From: Actinomycetota bacterium
GTDB lineage: Bacteria; Actinomycetota; UBA4738
Length of the DNA stretch: 9,158 nucleotides
Assembly: GCA_013816105.1 (NCBI GenBank)
Contig: JACDEY010000001.1
Span: 13,067-22,224 of the forward strand
Direction: 5' to 3'
Of this stretch, positions 6,614 through 9,158 are shown in pieces. The notes under the pieces were generated by a model that was not told where the DNA came from, searched no databases, and worked only from the letters and a program-made list of their open reading frames with translations. Within the stretch, counting starts at the first letter, position 1. Every line of letters begins with the position of its first letter. Position numbers and translations under genes: made by a program.

Positions 6614-7279
6614 TTACTTCGCTCCCTCCTTCAGCTCCTTCTGGAGCTTCTTCCAGTCGCTGTCGAACTTCTCGAGGCCAAGGTCGGTGAGGGGATGCTT
6701 CACGAGCTTGGTGAACACGTCGTAGGGCATCGTCGCGACGTCGGCGCCGAGGCGCGCGGCCTCGATCACGTGCATGGGGTGGCGCAGAGAGGCGGCGAGC
6801 ACGTCCGTCTCGTAGCCCTGGACCTCGAAGATCGAGCAGATCTCCTCCAGGACGTACAGGCCATCGGCACCGATGTCGTCGATGCGGCCCAGGAACGGGG
6901 AGACGTAGCGGGCACCCGCCTCGGCGGCGAGGATCGCCTGCGCCGGCGAGAAGCAGAGCGTCACGTTGATGGGGACGCCCTCGGCCACCAGGCGCGAGCC
7001 GGCCTCCAGCCCTTCCGGGGTCATGACAACTTTGACCACGGCGTTCGGCGCGACCGAGGCCAGGCGCATCCCCTGCTCGAAGATGGCGTCGGCGGTGCTC
7101 TCGGTCGTCTCGAGCGAGACGTCGCCGTCGACTTCGGCGCAGACCTCCTTCATCTGCACCTCCCAGTCCTTTCCCTCCTTGGCGAGGAGGGACGGGTTGG
7201 TCGTACACCCGGAGAGCACGCCCCACCGCTTGATGGCCCGGATCTCCTCGAGGTTCGCCGTGTCCAGGAACAGCTTCAT
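6614..7279 (-). CDS. tal: Transaldolase, small TalC/fructose-6-phosphate-aldolase-like type
   Basis: The 221-residue product is a single TIM barrel of the small transaldolase family, which moves a dihydroxyacetone unit between sugar phosphates in the non-oxidative pentose phosphate pathway. Visible signatures are MKLFLDTANLEEI at the start, SGCTTNPSLLAKEG (23-36), VVKVVMTPEGLEAG (81-94) with Schiff-base Lys83, and VSPFLGRIDDIG (126-137). Phe129 sits where fructose-6-phosphate aldolase has Tyr131 and transaldolases have Phe, favouring transaldolase over aldolase activity. Most homologues have K-I-P-M-T after the catalytic lysine; here it is K-V-V-M-T. The ATG at 7279 overlaps the kinase stop as ATGA and has GGAGGAG just upstream. 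A longer in-frame reading to 7984 lies inside the kinase gene and is not family sequence. The stop abuts the rho start. Confidence 0.95.
   Translation of the reverse strand: MKLFLDTANLEEIRAIKRWGVLSGCTTNPSLLAKEGKDWEVQMKEVCAEVDGDVSLETTESTADAIFEQGMRLASVAPNAVVKVVMTPEGLEAGSRLVAEGVPINVTLCFSPAQAILAAEAGARYVSPFLGRIDDIGADGLYVLEEICSIFEVQGYETDVLAASLRHPMHVIEAARLGADVATMPYDVFTKLVKHPLTDLGLEKFDSDWKKLQKELKEGAK
6625..6630 (-). promoter_or_regulatory. rho: Ribosome-binding site for rho inside the end of tal
   Basis: AGGAGG on the minus strand lies eleven bases before the rho GTG, with a second GGGAG slightly closer. It sits in the last codons of tal, so rho translation can start without waiting for reinitiation. 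It supports GTG 6613 as the start. Confidence 0.6.
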
Positions 7280-8232
7280 CGCTTCATCTCCTCCAGTTGG
7301 GTCTCCGGGTGCCGTGGCCTCACGTCCGTCCGGAGGGCGTCGATGGCCTTCTCGACGACGAGGTCGATGACGGCTGCCAGCGCCTGGTCGAGGCTGTAGT
7401 TCGGGATGACCGGGACTCCATGGGAGAGTGCCTGGCTCTTGATGTACTTCTGCACCTTCCTGATGTTCTCGAAACCCTTGAGGTAACGATCGAAGGGACG
7501 GGAGGACGAGTCCATCGACCTCGCCACGAAGTGGCTCCGATGGACCTCCTCGTCCTCGACCGTGATGACGACCGGCACGCCGAGCACCCGGCCCTCGTAG
7601 GGGGCGAGGTCGAAGAAGCCCGGCGTGATGTGCGCGCCCTCCACCACGACGCTGGTCCCCTCGACGGCGGCCCGCTCGACGAGCGCGTGCACGCCGACGG
7701 CTACGGCGGCGGTCTGCTCCCGGAATCCGACGATCACCTTGTCGGCCGTGCGGGGCGGCGGCTCGCGCAGGGCCGAGTCGGCGTCGAACGAGGACGTGTA
7801 GATGGTGGGCATGAGCTCGGCCGAGAACATCGCCCGCATGACCTCGCGGATTGAATCGGTCGCTACCACCCGAACGATTCCCAGCCGGGCGGCGAGCTGC
7901 GTGGCGATGGTGGACTTGCCGACGCCCGTCGCCCCCCCCATCAGCACGACGATGGGAACGTCCAGCCGCGCGATCTCCTGCCATCGCAGGAAGTTGATGG
8001 CGTATCGCTCTCCGGCCATGTCCGAGAGCACCTCGGCGGTCAGCGCGTCCAGCTCGTCCCGGGTCACGGCGGAGACGCGGCGTGTCTTCAACCTGTCCTC
8101 CACCTCCTCAGCGATCTGATAGGACCGGTAGGGCGAGAGGCCGGTCACCATGAGCTCGGAGGCGCGCAGGCCCTTCGAGTAAGGCAGGCCGGGGTGCCGG
8201 CCCGACATGACGATCACCTTCCCGTCGCTCAT
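7276..8232 (-). CDS. 2-phosphoglycerate kinase
   Basis: The family phosphorylates 2-phosphoglycerate with ATP to 2,3-bisphosphoglycerate, the first dedicated step of cyclic 2,3-diphosphoglycerate synthesis in methanogens. The 318-residue product has an ATP-cone-like N-terminal domain (about 5-90, with GLPYSKGLRASELMVTGLSP at 15-34 and SYQIAEEVEDRL at 37-48) and a P-loop kinase domain with Walker A GGATGVGKSTIA (99-110), VVATDSIREVMR (122-133), VVVEGAHITPG (195-205) and a C-terminal helical part. The ATG at 8232 (MSDGKVIVM) has a GAGG site seven bases upstream; a TTG at 8289 would add 19 residues of poor sequence. The gene follows the cDPG synthetase gene by 65 bases and overlaps tal by four, so the three probably form one unit. 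The substrate could differ in bacteria; the assignment rests on domain layout, motifs and neighbour. Confidence 0.87.
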   Translation of the reverse strand: MSDGKVIVMSGRHPGLPYSKGLRASELMVTGLSPYRSYQIAEEVEDRLKTRRVSAVTRDELDALTAEVLSDMAGERYAINFLRWQEIARLDVPIVVLMGGATGVGKSTIATQLAARLGIVRVVATDSIREVMRAMFSAELMPTIYTSSFDADSALREPPPRTADKVIVGFREQTAAVAVGVHALVERAAVEGTSVVVEGAHITPGFFDLAPYEGRVLGVPVVITVEDEEVHRSHFVARSMDSSSRPFDRYLKGFENIRKVQKYIKSQALSHGVPVIPNYSLDQALAAVIDLVVEKAIDALRTDVRPRHPETQLEEMKR

Positions 8233-8260
8233 CGCTCCGCCTCGTATCGGCGTTCCCCGA

Positions 8261-8282
8261 GGGCGGCGCGGTTGCACCGCCC
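8261..8282. other. GC-rich inverted repeat between the cDPG synthetase and kinase genes
   Basis: The 65-base gap holds gggcgg (8261-8266) and ccgccc (8277-8282), which can pair around a 10-base loop. An alternative, mutually exclusive stem pairs gcggt (8268-8272) with accgc (8276-8280) around a 3-base loop. No run of T follows on the minus strand, so it does not look like an intrinsic terminator. It may be a weak RNA structure, or chance in GC-rich DNA. Confidence 0.3.
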
Positions 8283-8297
8283 TTTCCAAGAGCTCGA

Positions 8298-9158
8298 TCA
8301 GGCTCGCTCCTCCGCCCGCCTGGCCGCGAGGGCCAGCACATCTCTCATCAATTCGTCCACCTCACCATCGCCTCCCGCCGAGACCGGCCTGTTGTCCAAG
8401 AACACGACGCCGGCCCCCCGGTCGAGCGCCCGCCGCGCCGCCACGTCCACCGCGGCAGCCTTCAATTCGGTCACCATCACGTCGAAGGGCGGCGACGCCG
8501 CGATGTCTCGCTCCAGCCCCTCACGGTCGGAGAGGTTGGGCGAGAACGCCACGACCCGGCAGCCGGACGTTTCCTCGAGACGCCCGACGAGCAGCTCCGC
8601 GACCTCCGGCTTCGCCGTCGTCGCGAGAAAGGCATCGCGGTCTCTTACGTCTTCCATCGGATGCGGTTGCAACTCCACGATGGCCACCCGGATATCCGCA
8701 TGAAGCCGGCGAGCTTGGGATTCGAGGGTGGAGAGGTGCTCGCGCCCGCTGCGCGAGTCACTGTCGATGATAAAGACAACAAGGTCCGAAAGCAACAGCT
8801 TGAGCGGCCCCATGTATCCGGCCAGGTGATGGACGGGGAGCGCGCCGGGAGCGACGAGGATGCCCGCGTCCCAGGGAACGGTGGGGACGGAGGCACCGCT
8901 GCCCTCAAGGATCACCATGCCGGCGCCCGAGGAGGCGGCGAGCCCCGCGGCCTCCGCGACGTTCGTGACATAGGGGCGCCCGGCCAGGCCACCGCCACAG
9001 CGCCGCGCGCCGACGGTGGGAACGCCGGAGGTCAGGGCGTCCTCGAGGTAATCGGAGGCCGCGTGCTCGCCGCGCTCGACGCGGGCGAGCAGCGCATCGA
9101 GGGTCACGTCCTCCGGACCGGCGACCACGGGCTCCGGGGGACCTCCGCGGCCCATCGC
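8298..9158 (-). CDS. cpgS: Cyclic 2,3-diphosphoglycerate synthetase, C-terminal part (cut by window edge)
   Basis: The family closes 2,3-bisphosphoglycerate into cyclic 2,3-diphosphoglycerate using ATP. About 286 residues are visible against roughly 450-460 for the full enzyme, so the N-terminal part lies beyond the right edge and the Met at 9155 is probably internal. Numbering from that Met, recognisable blocks are MGRGGPPEP (1-9), ASDYLEDALTSGVPTVGARRC (33-53) leading into GGGLAGRPYVTN (54-65), MVILEGSGASVP (80-91), LLLSDLVVFI (120-129) and FDVMVTELKAAAVDVAARRA (224-243) followed by VVFLDNRPV (250-258). The GSG and GGG loops could bind nucleotide or phosphate. The neighbour downstream encodes the kinase that makes its substrate, which strongly supports the call. 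The reading frame is intact to the TGA at 8300-8298. Confidence 0.85.
   Translation of the reverse strand, partial: AMGRGGPPEPVVAGPEDVTLDALLARVERGEHAASDYLEDALTSGVPTVGARRCGGGLAGRPYVTNVAEAAGLAASSGAGMVILEGSGASVPTVPWDAGILVAPGALPVHHLAGYMGPLKLLLSDLVVFIIDSDSRSGREHLSTLESQARRLHADIRVAIVELQPHPMEDVRDRDAFLATTAKPEVAELLVGRLEETSGCRVVAFSPNLSDREGLERDIAASPPFDVMVTELKAAAVDVAARRALDRGAGVVFLDNRPVSAGGDGEVDELMRDVLALAARRAEERA

Noticed and set aside
5483..7399. A 638-codon plus-strand open frame opposite rho and tal
   Set aside because: It is antisense to two clearly conserved genes. Its translation is low-complexity, rich in Arg, Leu and Gly, with no recognisable motif. Long shadow frames are expected opposite high-GC coding DNA.
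7280..7984. A longer N-terminus for the transaldolase
   Set aside because: The extension is the wrong frame of the kinase gene and has no family sequence; MKLFLDTANL is the standard start.
1..9158. Search for CRISPR repeats, insertion sequences, tRNA or rRNA genes, and phage or defence genes
   Set aside because: No regularly spaced repeats, transposase-like frames, terminal inverted repeats or RNA-gene signatures were seen. Almost all bases belong to conserved protein genes.

Overview
The window is a compact, high-G+C (about two thirds by eye) bacterial chromosomal segment. Every gene I can support lies on the minus strand, so transcription runs from position 9158 towards position 1. The gene set suggests a Gram-positive-type bacterium, most likely a deep-branching member of the Actinomycetota. 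The reasons are a Rho factor with a long low-complexity insert, a DivIVA-type protein, a YqhQ/DUF1385 membrane protein, and the order tal-rho-rpmE-prfA-prmC-tsaC-low-molecular-weight phosphatase. As I recall it, Bacillus subtilis has a similar order (ywjH/tal, rho, rpmE, prfA, prmC, ywlC, ywlE). The lineage is an inference; there is no rRNA or other phylogenetic marker here.

In transcription order the layout is as follows. (1) 9158-8298 is the C-terminal part of a cyclic 2,3-diphosphoglycerate synthetase. (2) 8232-7276 is a 2-phosphoglycerate kinase. Together these two would make cyclic 2,3-diphosphoglycerate (cDPG) from the glycolytic intermediate 2-phosphoglycerate. (3) 7279-6614 is a small TalC-type transaldolase that overlaps the kinase by 4 bases. 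(4) 6613-4928 is transcription termination factor Rho, abutting tal. (5) 4925-4701 is an unrecognised 74-residue protein. (6) 4670-4455 is zinc-type ribosomal protein L31. (7) 4447-3500 is a DUF1385 membrane protein. (8) 3427-2969 is a small DivIVA-domain protein behind a plausible internal promoter. (9) 2935-1808 is release factor RF1. (10) 1808-972 is PrmC, which methylates RF1. (11) 975-346 is a threonylcarbamoyl-AMP synthase, overlapping prmC by 4 bases. (12) 295-1 is the N-terminal two thirds of a low-molecular-weight protein-tyrosine phosphatase, cut by the window edge.

The genes are packed tightly: ATGA and TGATG overlaps, a direct abutment and a 2-base gap, and no intergenic stretch longer than 72 bases. 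This suggests one long operon, or a few nested ones. Functionally it joins a small carbohydrate-phosphate module (cDPG synthesis plus transaldolase) to a gene-expression module (Rho, L31, RF1 and its methylase, and the tRNA t6A precursor enzyme). The most unusual element is the cDPG pair. cDPG is best known as a thermoprotectant and phosphate store of hyperthermophilic methanogens, and its role in bacteria is poorly understood. I see no CRISPR array, insertion sequence, tRNA, rRNA or other sign of a mobile element.
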